The notes below the pieces were generated by a model. That model made no database searches. It had not been told where the DNA came from and saw nothing but the letters and a program-made list of their open reading frames with translations. A DNA stretch of 64,000 nt from Vallitalea maricola (GTDB taxonomy: Bacteria; Bacillota; Clostridia; Lachnospirales; Vallitaleaceae): the NCBI RefSeq assembly GCF_036985595.1, contig NZ_BTPU01000007.1:4727-68726 (forward strand), given 5' to 3'. A program made the position numbers and the translations under genes. Position 1 is the first letter of the stretch, and each line of letters begins with the position of its first letter. Positions 26,275 through 35,386 of the stretch are shown one piece after another.

Positions 26275-27432
26275 ATGTACGAAAGAGTATATGCCCGTAT
26301 AGACTTGGATGCAATAATACATAATATAACTAATTTCAAAAATAGAATATCATCAAACAGTACATTAATGCCTGTTGTGAAGGCAGATGGTTATGGCCAT
26401 GGTGCGATTCCTATCTCAAAAGAACTAATTAATTGTGGAATTGAAAGATTTGCTGTTGCGACTATAGAAGAAGGTATTAGCCTAAGAAAAAATGGTATTG
26501 ATAAACAAATACTGATTCTAGGATATACACCGGTTAATTTAGCTGAAAAACTGGTAGAATACGATTTAATTCAGACTGTATATAATTATATAGCAGCTAA
26601 AAATATATCAGATATAGCTTGTGAATCTGGTAAAAGAGGTAAAATACATATTAAAGTGGATACTGGAATGGGTAGAATTGGTTTTGTACCTAATGACGAA
26701 TCTGTTAGTATAATCAAAGATATATATAATTTGCCTAATATTGAAATTGAAGGTATTTATACTCATTTATCTAAAGCAGATGAATTAGATAAGACTTTTA
26801 CTACTAATCAATTAAAGATTTATAATGAGTTTATTGGAAAATTAGAGAGTAATAGTATCTATATACCCATTAAACATGTAGCAAATAGTGCAGGAATAAT
26901 TGACTTGGATAGTACACATTTGGATTTGGTGAGACTTGGTATATCATTATATGGATTATATCCATCAGATGAGGTAATTAAGGATAATGTGAAATTACAG
27001 CCGGTTTTATCACTAATCAGCCATATTATACATATAAAAGAAGTAGAGGAAGGTACTCCTATCGGTTACGGGGGAACATATATCACAAAGAGGAAGTCAA
27101 AAATAGCAACTATTCCAGTTGGCTATGGAGATGGATATGATAGGCTGTTATCTTCTAAAGGTAGAGTATTGATAGGAGGACAATTTGCCAATATATTGGG
27201 TAGAATATGTATGGATCAATTTATGGTCGATATTACAGATATACCTGATGTGAAAGATTTTGATGAAGTGGTTTTAATCGGTAAGCAGGGGCATAATGAA
27301 ATTACTGCGGATGATATCGCTAAGATTAAAGGTACAATAAATTATGAAGTTGTATGTCAGTTAGGTAAAAGAATACCAAGAGTATATTATAAAAATAATA
27401 AATATATGTCTTCTATTGATTATTTTGATTAA
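26275..27432 (+). CDS. alr: Alanine racemase
   Basis: A 385-residue PLP enzyme that makes D-alanine for peptidoglycan. The PLP lysine is K36 in PVVKADGYGHG. RLGISLYGLYP and IPVGYGDGYDR hold the tyrosines of the cofactor and catalytic sites, and GRICMDQFMVDIT is a further family signature. GGAGG lies 11 bases before the ATG at 26275; an in-frame GTG at 26269 is five bases from it and is an equally possible start. mazF follows after a 266-base gap, a common order in Firmicutes, but here no antitoxin gene lies between. Confidence 0.96.
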   Translation: MYERVYARIDLDAIIHNITNFKNRISSNSTLMPVVKADGYGHGAIPISKELINCGIERFAVATIEEGISLRKNGIDKQILILGYTPVNLAEKLVEYDLIQTVYNYIAAKNISDIACESGKRGKIHIKVDTGMGRIGFVPNDESVSIIKDIYNLPNIEIEGIYTHLSKADELDKTFTTNQLKIYNEFIGKLESNSIYIPIKHVANSAGIIDLDSTHLDLVRLGISLYGLYPSDEVIKDNVKLQPVLSLISHIIHIKEVEEGTPIGYGGTYITKRKSKIATIPVGYGDGYDRLLSSKGRVLIGGQFANILGRICMDQFMVDITDIPDVKDFDEVVLIGKQGHNEITADDIAKIKGTINYEVVCQLGKRIPRVYYKNNKYMSSIDYFD

Positions 27433-27698
27433 ATACTTCGCTTTTAATTATATTCCGTTAAATAATATTAAAATTTTCTTATTAAATGTATATTAATAAA
27501 ATTATTGGTGATAATGGTAATATAAGAAAATAGGAGTTGAACTTTTACATAAAGTACGATCTATATAATTGTAAATATATATTAAGAACGTATCCTGAAC
27601 TGCAAAAATACACATAAAGATAAATTATTATAATGATGTGTTGTTTATTTGAAGGTGAGGTTAAGAAGTTCAGCAAGATTTAGCGGAGAGTGAGTAAT

Positions 27699-28046
27699 GT
27701 GGTAGTAAAACGTGGGGATGTATTTTATGCAGACTTAAGACCAGTAATTGGTTCTGAACAAGGCGGTATACGTCCAGTACTTATCGTTCAAAATGATATA
27801 GGAAATAAATATAGTCCAACAGTAATATGTTCAGCAATAACATCGCAAATAAATAAAGCTAAGCTTCCAACTCATGTTGAAATAGAGGCAAAGAAGTATG
27901 ATTTAGTAAAAGACTCAGTTGTTTTATTAGAACAAATTAGAACTATTGACAAAAAAAGATTGAAAGAAAAAGTATGTCATTTAGAAGATAAGGTGATGGA
28001 AAAAGTAGATAAAGCTTTAGTAGTTAGTTTTGGCGTTGATACATAG
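27699..28046 (+). CDS. mazF: MazF/EndoA-type endoribonuclease toxin
   Basis: A 115-residue PemK/MazF-fold protein matching the EndoA branch. The N-terminus KRGDVFYADLRPVIGSEQGG contains the loop next to the conserved RPVLI (catalytic Arg), and SAITSQI contains the conserved Thr. LEQIRTIDKKRL is the usual C-terminal segment. Such enzymes cut single-stranded RNA at short motifs. GTG at 27699 was chosen because GGAGAG lies eight bases upstream and the product then starts like other EndoA proteins; an in-frame GTG at 27690 lies within that site. No ribbon-helix-helix antitoxin gene is recognisable upstream, where one is usual. Confidence 0.93.
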   Translation: MVVKRGDVFYADLRPVIGSEQGGIRPVLIVQNDIGNKYSPTVICSAITSQINKAKLPTHVEIEAKKYDLVKDSVVLLEQIRTIDKKRLKEKVCHLEDKVMEKVDKALVVSFGVDT

Positions 28047-28049
28047 TTA

Positions 28050-28075
28050 AGAGACTTCCGAAAGGAAGTCTTAAT
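28050..28075 (+). terminator. Intrinsic terminator after mazF
   Basis: AGACTTCC-GAAA-GGAAGTCT hairpin (28052-28071) with a stable GNRA-like loop, followed by TAATTATTT, immediately after the stop codon. Confidence 0.75.
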
Positions 28076-28175
28076 TATTTGCAATTCTATGGAAATATCT
28101 CTTGCCTTTTTTGAGGATTTGTATATAATGATAGGTAATGAATATAGCAAATATAATTTGATGAAAGGGCACATC

Positions 28176-29099
28176 ATGGATTTTAATGCAATTATCAATC
28201 AAATATTAGTACTGTTTATTGTGCTTTTTTTAGGTTTTTTTATAAGAAAGATTAATATAATTGATGAACATGCAAGTAAGAAAATTGCTAGTCTTGTTGT
28301 TAAGGTAACAGCACCATGTCTTATCATCAATTCCATGACGATGAAGACGGAACTTGGCAATAGAGAGATATTGGAGATGCTTGGTTTATCCATTGCGGTG
28401 TACATATGTATGTTTATCATGACTTTTATAATACCTAAATTGTTGAAGATAGAAAAAAATAATATTGGTGTATATAGATTTATGATTATGTTTTCAAATG
28501 TGGGGTTTATGGGATTCCCAGTTATTGAATCCATTTTTGGTAAAGAAGCTGTGTTCTATGGTGCAATATATAATTTACCATTTTACGCACTTGTATATAC
28601 TCTGGGTATATATTTGATTTCTATGGATAATAAAAAGAATATAAAGTTTAAGATAAAGGATATTTTTAACCCAGGAGTATGTGCTGTAATAATTGGGTTG
28701 ATTATTTTTTCGTTTAAATTGACCTTGCCTTATGTTGCGACAAAAACTATTGATATGATTTCTAGTCTTACAACACCGTTATCCATGATTGTTATAGGAG
28801 CATCATTAGCTGGTATTAAGATAAAAAATATATTTTCAAACACTAAACTATATATCTATAGTTTCCTTAAACTATTGGTTTTTCCAATTATAATCTTGAT
28901 TATTGTAAGACAATTAGGTTTTAATGAGATTATGACTGGTGTACCGGTCATAATTACAGGAATGCCTGTTGCTGCGAATGCTGTAATCTTGAGTAAGGAA
29001 TATGATGGTAATGATATACTTGCATCTGAAGGTGTATTTATAAGTACTATGCTATCAATAATAACTATTCCGGTATTAGTGTTTTTATTAAGCAATTAA
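28176..29099 (+). CDS. AEC-family permease (auxin efflux carrier-like)
   Basis: A 307-residue integral membrane protein with about ten helices in two five-helix halves, as in AEC-family transporters. FSNVGFMGFPVIESIFG in the first half and ITGMPVAANAVILSKEY in the second are the typical broken-helix motifs. AEC proteins in bacteria move malate, malonate or other carboxylates; the substrate here is unknown. The ATG at 28176 was chosen because AAAGGG lies upstream and it fits the first helix; further upstream ATGs give an atypical soluble extension. The MATE gene starts 35 bases later. Confidence 0.85.
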   Translation: MDFNAIINQILVLFIVLFLGFFIRKINIIDEHASKKIASLVVKVTAPCLIINSMTMKTELGNREILEMLGLSIAVYICMFIMTFIIPKLLKIEKNNIGVYRFMIMFSNVGFMGFPVIESIFGKEAVFYGAIYNLPFYALVYTLGIYLISMDNKKNIKFKIKDIFNPGVCAVIIGLIIFSFKLTLPYVATKTIDMISSLTTPLSMIVIGASLAGIKIKNIFSNTKLYIYSFLKLLVFPIIILIIVRQLGFNEIMTGVPVIITGMPVAANAVILSKEYDGNDILASEGVFISTMLSIITIPVLVFLLSN

Positions 29100-29133
29100 T
29101 CTTAAATTGATAATTATAGAGGTGATTAGTGAA

Positions 29134-30492
29134 ATGGTTAACAGTATTATAAAAAATGATAAGAAGTTTTATACTAAATTATTTGCAATAGGTATTCCTA
29201 TTGCTTTTCAAAACTTGATAACGTCGGCACTCAATATGATTGATGTATTTATGATAAGTTCTTTAGGAGTTACTGCTGTTGCAGCAGTTGGCGGAGCCAA
29301 CAAGCTATATTTTTTATTAAATCTATTCCTATTTGGAACCAGTAGTGGTACTGGTATTTTTTCTGCCCAATATTGGGGAAAAAGGGATGTTAAGAACATT
29401 AAGAGAATACTAGGAATATGTTTAATAATAAGTGTTTCAGGTGGAGTATTATTTTCTATAGCAGCAATATTCTTTCCTAATTTCGTTATGCACATATTTT
29501 CTACAGAGAAAGAAGTTATTATTGAAGGTGTTAAATACTTAAGGATTATTGGTTTCAGTTATTGTTTTACAGCTATATCATTTGCATATATATTTGTGCT
29601 AAGAGGAATGAATCAAGTAAAAATTCCTATGATTATTACTATTATTAGTATTGGAATCAATACATTTTTAAATTGGGTATTAATATATGGTAATCTAGGA
29701 GTTGAACCTCTAGGAGTAAAAGGTGCAGCTATTGCAACATTAATTGCAAGGACTGTAGAATGTTCGCTATTAATTACTAGTGTTTATGTACTGAAATTAC
29801 CTATTGCAGGTAAGGTTAAAGAGTTATTTGATATTAGCAAAAGTTTTGTTTCAAAATATTTATATACAGTTGCACCAGTTATGTGTAATGAAATCATGTG
29901 GTCTCTTGGAGTTGCTACTTATTCTTTTGTGTATGGAAGAATGGGTGAAGATGTCATGGCAACTATGACTCTAAATCAAACTATTGAGCAACTATTCATG
30001 GTCTTGTTCTTTGGAATGTCTAGTGCTTGTGCTGTGATATTAGGTAACGAAATAGGTAATAATAAGATAGAAAGAGCTTTTAATTATAGTAAAAAGTTCA
30101 TTAAGATAACTATCATAACAGCTGTTTGTATGAGTTTGCTTATTATAGGAACTTCAGGTTTTATTGTTAGTCTTTTTGATGATCTTACAGATGTGGTTAG
30201 GTATAATTCCAGATTATGTTTAATTGTATTTGGATTATTTGTGCCATTTAAATCCTTGAATCTAATACTGGTTGTTGGAGTTCTAAGAAGTGGCGGAGAT
30301 ACTAGATTTACTATGCTTTTAGACATGGGTGGCGTATGGTTAATAGGTGTACCGTTAGCTTTCATAAGCGGATTGGCTTTGAAATTGGATATTCAATTTG
30401 TTTATGCATGTGTATTATCAGAGGAATTTTTTAAGATGACATTTGCATTGAAACGTATGTATTCTAAAAAGTGGTTAAATAATCTTGTTTAA
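29134..30492 (+). CDS. MATE-family multidrug/sodium antiporter
   Basis: A 452-residue membrane protein with about 12 helices in two similar halves. The first half opens with FAIGIPIAFQNLITSALNMI and DVFMISSLG and the second with TVAPVMCNEIMWSLGVATY, the usual pseudo-repeat of MATE transporters. These export cationic drugs or metabolites using Na+ or H+ gradients. The ATG at 29134 follows GAGGTG; an in-frame ATG at 29107 lacks a ribosome site. It is probably cotranscribed with the AEC gene. Substrate not predictable. Confidence 0.9.
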   Translation: MVNSIIKNDKKFYTKLFAIGIPIAFQNLITSALNMIDVFMISSLGVTAVAAVGGANKLYFLLNLFLFGTSSGTGIFSAQYWGKRDVKNIKRILGICLIISVSGGVLFSIAAIFFPNFVMHIFSTEKEVIIEGVKYLRIIGFSYCFTAISFAYIFVLRGMNQVKIPMIITIISIGINTFLNWVLIYGNLGVEPLGVKGAAIATLIARTVECSLLITSVYVLKLPIAGKVKELFDISKSFVSKYLYTVAPVMCNEIMWSLGVATYSFVYGRMGEDVMATMTLNQTIEQLFMVLFFGMSSACAVILGNEIGNNKIERAFNYSKKFIKITIITAVCMSLLIIGTSGFIVSLFDDLTDVVRYNSRLCLIVFGLFVPFKSLNLILVVGVLRSGGDTRFTMLLDMGGVWLIGVPLAFISGLALKLDIQFVYACVLSEEFFKMTFALKRMYSKKWLNNLV

Positions 30493-30569
30493 CAGTCAAC
30501 CTGTATTTGTAATATAATAGAAAACGTGATAAAATATTTGTGATATTATTTTAAGGAGTGAATATTTTT

Positions 30570-31298
30570 ATGTCAGGACATTCAAAGTTTGCGAACATAA
30601 AACATAGAAAAGAAAGACAAGATGCCAAAAAGGGAAAGGTTTTTACTAAAATTGGTAGAGAAATTGCAGTTGCAGTAAAAGAGGGCGGTTCTGATCCATC
30701 TCTTAATTCTAAGCTTCGAGATGTAGTTGCAAAAGCAAAAGCCAATAATATGCCTAATGATACTATTGCAAGAAGTATCAAAAAAGCTTCTGGTGAACTT
30801 GGTAATATTAATTATGAGCATATTACATACGAAGGTTATGGACCAAGTGGAGTAGCTGTAATTGTAGATTGCTTAACTGAAAATAAAAATAGAACAGCTG
30901 CTAATATAAGACATGCTTTTTCTAAAAATAGTGGGAATCTAGGTACAACTGGTTGCGTTTCATTTATGTTTGACAAGAAAGGTCAAATAATTATAGAGCG
31001 TACACAAAATATAGATGAAGATGAACTTATGATGATTGCTCTTGACAGTGGAGCTGAAGATTTTGTTGCAGGAATAGATTTTTATGAAATAATTACTACT
31101 CCAGAAGATTTTAGTGCTGTAAACACTGCTGTTGATGAAGCTGGAATCAAATCAGTATCAGCTGAAATCACAATGCTGCCTCAAACAACTACCAAACTTA
31201 CAAGTGAAGATGATATTAAAAAAATGGATGGTCTTATAGATCAACTTGAAGAAGATGATGACGTTCAAAATGTATGGCATAATTTTGACGAAAATTAA
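30570..31298 (+). CDS. yebC: YebC/PmpR-family regulator (TACO1-like)
   Basis: A 242-residue protein starting with MSGHSKFANIKHRKERQDAK, the family hallmark, followed by FTKIGREIAVAVKEGG and a three-domain body ending EEDDDVQNVWHNFDE. Family members bind nucleic acid and act in transcription or in helping translation of proline-rich stretches. AAGGAGTG lies before the ATG at 30570; a GTG at 30558 lies inside that site. It is monocistronic, with a strong terminator. Confidence 0.96.
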   Translation: MSGHSKFANIKHRKERQDAKKGKVFTKIGREIAVAVKEGGSDPSLNSKLRDVVAKAKANNMPNDTIARSIKKASGELGNINYEHITYEGYGPSGVAVIVDCLTENKNRTAANIRHAFSKNSGNLGTTGCVSFMFDKKGQIIIERTQNIDEDELMMIALDSGAEDFVAGIDFYEIITTPEDFSAVNTAVDEAGIKSVSAEITMLPQTTTKLTSEDDIKKMDGLIDQLEEDDDVQNVWHNFDEN

Positions 31299-31322
31299 AA
31301 AAATAATAAAATAAGAAGCATT

Positions 31323-31357
31323 AGCCTTTATATCTTTTGAAGATATGAGGGCTTTTT
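31323..31357 (+). terminator. Intrinsic terminator after yebC
   Basis: A 14-base stem AGCCTTTATATCTT / AAGATATGAGGGCT with a TTG loop and TTTTT tail. Confidence 0.9.
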
Positions 31358-31471
31358 CTATTTTGTGCAATAATTAGACATCAGCCTATAAAAAATGTCT
31401 TAATAAAAAATTAATTTAATATTTAAAATTTTATAATAATATGTTATAATTAAATTGGGGAGGGGTAGTAT

Positions 31472-32518
31472 ATGAAAATTTGTATGGTTTTTGTATTATG
31501 TGGGTTGATTTATGGTGTATTTGTAGCGATTCTCTTCTGCCAGATAAGTAATAAAAAGAGAAGTATTGCATCTTTTGGAATTGGTTGTATAGTAAGTGCA
31601 TTTTTGGCTATATACGAAGTTTTTACAGATGAACTTGCTATAAATAAATCAGATGTATTCATTTGGTTCGTATTATTTTTTATTATTGGGTTTATACTGT
31701 GTTTTGGAATATACATATATTGTTTGAATATACAGGAAGATAGAAAGTATAAAGTAAAACCTATCGATATTCTTATGAACAACTACAATATATTAGAAGC
31801 ACAGTACAAAGATATGGAATCAGAGATAGAGAGCAGAAATAAGCTTAAGATAAAAGAGCTATTAGAGAAAGAAGCGGAGATTCAATTAGCTAAACAGGAA
31901 TTAAGTACTTTAGATAGAAAGATAAGAAACCAAATTAATCAAGGGATTTATATAAATATAGATAAACAAATTCCTATAACACAATACTTTATCGACAGAC
32001 TTCCTGAATATGTAGAGAATGTTGCTAATTATACTATTGAATTATATGAAAAAACAAATATGTTCATAAAAAATTATTATAATCATAAAAACAATAAAGA
32101 CCAATTTGTACAAGGTTTTATATATGCAGTAGCTGTAATTACATGTAAAGTATTATTTGATACCAATAAAGATGTAAATGTCTGCATCAAATATTTTACG
32201 AAAGAATTCAATAACAAAGTATCTACTGATGTTAGTAAAACTGATAATATATATAAAGTAACAGGAGATAAAGCAGTATTTGCCAAAGGTGATGAAAATA
32301 TTAGTGCCAATTCTGGTAATTTCGAAGATATTATGGTTATAGAATTCAATAAAGTGCATATAATTAAAATGGAGATAATGATTAGGAATAATTCCAAATA
32401 TAAAGAGTTCACATGCTTCTTAAAGTATTGTAAAATTGACCAAATCATACAATTCTTCCTACTAGAGTTTATTAATGCATGTGATATTATAAATATAAGG
32501 GAGGCTAATAATGGCTAA
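31472..32518 (+). CDS. Membrane protein with coiled coil, unknown function
   Basis: A 348-residue protein. Three transmembrane helices occupy about residues 3-25, 32-50 and 62-85. A coiled coil (about 105-155, many Glu/Lys/Gln) follows. A C-terminal cytoplasmic domain (about 165-345) alternates helices and strands and might be GAF-like, but I cannot confirm this. The plan of membrane part, coiled coil and sensory-like domain without any output domain suggests a sensor or scaffold. GGGGAGGGG precedes the ATG. Its 3' end overlaps the next gene by eight bases, so they are translationally coupled. Confidence 0.65.
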   Translation: MKICMVFVLCGLIYGVFVAILFCQISNKKRSIASFGIGCIVSAFLAIYEVFTDELAINKSDVFIWFVLFFIIGFILCFGIYIYCLNIQEDRKYKVKPIDILMNNYNILEAQYKDMESEIESRNKLKIKELLEKEAEIQLAKQELSTLDRKIRNQINQGIYINIDKQIPITQYFIDRLPEYVENVANYTIELYEKTNMFIKNYYNHKNNKDQFVQGFIYAVAVITCKVLFDTNKDVNVCIKYFTKEFNNKVSTDVSKTDNIYKVTGDKAVFAKGDENISANSGNFEDIMVIEFNKVHIIKMEIMIRNNSKYKEFTCFLKYCKIDQIIQFFLLEFINACDIINIREANNG

Positions 32519-32699
32519 GATTAACACAGTAGAGGCATTTATTAAGGCTTCAAAAATAATAAGCGAGACAAATGACCCTGTTATACTACAAAGAATAAAT
32601 AATATCTTATATCGTTCATTGAAACATAATGATGTATCCGATAATGCAGATTATATTTATTTGACTAGAGAAGAAAAGAAAATATTCAGTACTAGGTAA
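32511..32699 (+). CDS. Small soluble protein coupled to the membrane coiled-coil gene
   Basis: A 62-residue helical protein with no recognised motif, starting with MAKINTVEAFIKASKIISET. AGGGAGG lies just before its ATG, inside the end of the upstream gene. The overlap and strong ribosome site argue that it is real and works with the membrane protein. Confidence 0.65.
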   Translation: MAKINTVEAFIKASKIISETNDPVILQRINNILYRSLKHNDVSDNADYIYLTREEKKIFSTR

Positions 32700-32824
32700 A
32701 GCTATTATGCAATAATTATTATTACTAAAAAGTTATAACTAGCTAACATAATTTACTATATATGTAAAAATATAGATTAAATCCTTCTATTTTTATAGGT
32801 AATTAGTACTATTTGGTTAATTGC

Positions 32825-32855
32825 TTGACATATTTTTCTAATAATTGTGTATAAT
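32825..32855 (+). promoter_or_regulatory. Putative promoter of the small gene at 32921
   Basis: TTGACA (32825-32830) and TATAAT (32850-32855), 19 bases apart, with TG directly before the -10. Spacing is longer than ideal. Confidence 0.5.
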
Positions 32856-32920
32856 TAATATATAATAATATATAAATGATAAGTACAGAGAAAGAAATAA
32901 TTGGGATGGGTGTGGTCGTG

Positions 32921-33100
32921 ATGTATGTAAATGACTTCGAAGTTAAAACTTTGGTTGAACTTACAGAACATTTTATTGACTTCTTGGACGTGCTATATAA
33001 AAAAGGAACCATAACAGAAAATCAATTTTTAGAAATGACCGAAAAGAAAATTGAATTTATTAATAAGATGAAGAATAATAATATTTCCTTAAAAGCATAG
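32921..33100 (+). CDS. Small helical protein of unknown function
   Basis: A protein of about 59 residues (from the ATG at 32921) with the helical sequence LVELTEHFIDFLDVLYKKG and ITENQFLEMTEKKIEFINKM. The start is uncertain: ATGs at 32876 and 32906 are in frame, and none has a strong ribosome site. A consensus-like promoter upstream and a perfect terminator whose stem includes the stop codon support a real, monocistronic small gene. Confidence 0.55.
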   Translation: MYVNDFEVKTLVELTEHFIDFLDVLYKKGTITENQFLEMTEKKIEFINKMKNNNISLKA

Positions 33101-33123
33101 TCGTAATATACGACTATTTTTTT
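33097..33123 (+). terminator. Intrinsic terminator overlapping the stop codon
   Basis: Perfect nine-base stem ATAGTCGTA / TACGACTAT with a three-base loop and a TTTTTTT tail; the TAG stop of the preceding small gene lies in the left arm. Confidence 0.9.
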
Positions 33124-33239
33124 GTATAAAATAATGGTAATATAAATACAAGAAAATGTTTAAAAATATTATTATTGCATGATATAATGTTTATCGTTAA
33201 AATATGCTAAGTAATTAATATAACAAGGAGATTAATTTT

Positions 33240-35204
33240 ATGAATGAATTAAATAGAATGAAAGAATTGGTTCAGCTGTTAAATAAAGCAGGCGAAGAAT
33301 ATTATCAAAAGAATAATGAGATCATGAGTAATTATGAGTATGACAATCTATATGATGAATTGATTGAACTAGAAAAAGAGACAGGAATAACAATGAGTGA
33401 TAGTCCTACTAATAAGGTTGGATATACTCTTTTAAGCTCCTTGCCAAAAGAAAAGCATAAAACGAGAATGTTATCCCTAGACAAGACAAAGGAAATATCA
33501 ACATTGAAAGAATGGATAGGCGATAAAAAGGGGATGCTGTCATGGAAATTAGATGGTTTAACAATAGTCTTGACATATAACGAAGGTAAGCTGGTTAAAG
33601 CAGTTACAAGAGGAAATGGAGAGGTTGGAGAAGTAATTACTAATAATGCTAAAGTTTTTAAAAACATTCCTCTCAATATTTCATATAAAGATGAATTAAT
33701 CATTAGAGGAGAAGCAGTAATCAAGTATTCTGATTTCAAAATCATTAATGAACGTATTGTTGATAAAGATAAATATAAGAATCCTAGAAATCTATGTAGT
33801 GGTACTGTAAGACAGCTTAATAATGAAATTACAGCTAAGAGAAATGTGCATTTTTTTGCTTTTACTTTAGTTCAAGCGGATAATGTTGATTTTAGTGATT
33901 CAAAAATCAATCAGTTAGAATGGTTACAATCGCTTGGTTTTGATACTGTAGAGTACAGTATAGTATATAAGGATAATATTGAGGATGAAATCAAAAATTT
34001 TGAAGATAAAATACAGCACAATGATTTTGGTTCAGATGGTTTGGTACTAACTTTTGACTCAATTTCTTATTCTAGGAGTTTAGGACAAACAGCAAAATTC
34101 CCTAGACATTCAATAGCATTCAAGTGGAGTGATGAAGTAAAAGATACTAAGCTATTATATATAGAATGGAGTGCTTCTAGAACTGGAGCTATTAATCCTA
34201 TTGCAGTCTTTGAACCTATAGAACTTGAGGGAACCACTGTGAAAAGGGCGAGTCTTCATAATCTAAGTATATTAGAGCAGCTGGAATTGATTAAAGGTGA
34301 TACTATTGAAGTGTACAAAGCCAATATGATTATACCTCAAGTTGCTAATAATCTATCCAAAGAAAATACTGATAATCAAATATCAAGAAAAATTTTGATC
34401 CCTAGCAAATGTCCAGTCTGCGGTGGTGAAGTTGAAGTAAAACAAGTTAATGATGTCAAAGTTCTATATTGTATAAATGAGGAGTGTCAAGCCAAGAAAA
34501 TAAAATCATTTACACATTTTGTTGGTAGAGATGCTATGAATATAGAAGGGTTATCTGAATCTACAATACAAAAGTTCATTGATAAAGGTTTTATAAAAAC
34601 TTTTGCAGATATCTACAGGATTGAAAAATATAAAGATGAAATAATAGCTTTGGAAGGATTTGGCGAGAAGTCTTATATTAATCTCATCAAATCCATAGAA
34701 AAAAGTAAAGAGGTATTACTTCCTAATTTCATTTATGCACTAGGAATAATTAATGTAGGATTAAGTAATGCAAAATTAATCTGTAAACATTATGATTATG
34801 ATCTTGATAAAATATTATCAGCATCAGAAGAAGAGTTAACACTTATTGAAGGGTACGGAAGTATTATTGCCAAGTCTTTTGTCAGGTATTTCAGTGATGA
34901 AAAAAATATGGAAGTAATTAATGACTTGCTTGATTATGTTATCATTCAGAAAATAGAAAGTACCAATAATAACATTTTGGAAGGAAAGACTTTTGTTATT
35001 ACTGGAAGTTTAACTATATATGCAAATAGAAAAGAATTAAAAGAATTGATTGAGAGCTTAGGTGGTAAAGTCACAGGAAGCGTAACTGGTAACACAGATT
35101 ATCTAATCAATAATAACGTGGAATCGTCATCTTCAAAGAATAAAAAAGCAAAAGAGTTGGGTGTACCAATTATAGATGAAGAAACTTTTCAATCTCTATT
35201 ATAA
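33240..35204 (+). CDS. ligA: NAD-dependent DNA ligase (divergent LigA type)
   Basis: A 654-residue NAD-dependent ligase. The order is a Ia-like N-terminal domain, adenylation domain with KLDG (K103 is the AMP-linked lysine), OB-fold region, a four-Cys zinc finger (CPVCGG and CINEEC near 400-420), HhH helices (EGFGEKSY, EGYGSI) and a C-terminal BRCT domain (about 575-654, GKTFVITGSLTIYANR). Canonical LigA reads EPKIDG and RGDGTTGED, whereas here it is SWKLDG and RGNGEVGEV. The usual Glu two residues before the lysine is therefore Ser. This may be a second, specialised ligase; whether a canonical ligA exists elsewhere cannot be seen. CAAGGAGATT precedes the ATG. Confidence 0.9.
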   Translation: MNELNRMKELVQLLNKAGEEYYQKNNEIMSNYEYDNLYDELIELEKETGITMSDSPTNKVGYTLLSSLPKEKHKTRMLSLDKTKEISTLKEWIGDKKGMLSWKLDGLTIVLTYNEGKLVKAVTRGNGEVGEVITNNAKVFKNIPLNISYKDELIIRGEAVIKYSDFKIINERIVDKDKYKNPRNLCSGTVRQLNNEITAKRNVHFFAFTLVQADNVDFSDSKINQLEWLQSLGFDTVEYSIVYKDNIEDEIKNFEDKIQHNDFGSDGLVLTFDSISYSRSLGQTAKFPRHSIAFKWSDEVKDTKLLYIEWSASRTGAINPIAVFEPIELEGTTVKRASLHNLSILEQLELIKGDTIEVYKANMIIPQVANNLSKENTDNQISRKILIPSKCPVCGGEVEVKQVNDVKVLYCINEECQAKKIKSFTHFVGRDAMNIEGLSESTIQKFIDKGFIKTFADIYRIEKYKDEIIALEGFGEKSYINLIKSIEKSKEVLLPNFIYALGIINVGLSNAKLICKHYDYDLDKILSASEEELTLIEGYGSIIAKSFVRYFSDEKNMEVINDLLDYVIIQKIESTNNNILEGKTFVITGSLTIYANRKELKELIESLGGKVTGSVTGNTDYLINNNVESSSSKNKKAKELGVPIIDEETFQSLL

Positions 35205-35288
35205 AACTCAAAGAGTAATAAAGTATTGTGTTAAAGCATGCCTTATGGTAGAATGTTATTTAAGAAATTTGTGACAATTCATAGTTAT

Positions 35289-35350
35289 AAATTCTTGTAT
35301 GCCATATGTAGGTTTAATCAAACCTGTACATATGGTTTATAAGAATTTTT
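35289..35350. repeat. Long imperfect inverted repeat between ligA and gatC
   Basis: Arms of about 27-29 bases (35289-35315 and 35320-35348) pair with few mismatches around a four-base loop, and end in TTTTT. It is longer than the other terminators in this window. Best read as the ligA terminator; a regulatory hairpin in front of gatCAB is possible. Confidence 0.6.
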
Positions 35351-35386
35351 ACTTATATAGATAAATCCAAAAAGGGAGGAATTAAT

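Noticed and set aside
27537..27617. A TTG-started 26-codon frame tested as a lost MazE antitoxin
   Set aside because: GGAG touches the start codon directly, and the sequence has no ribbon-helix-helix character.
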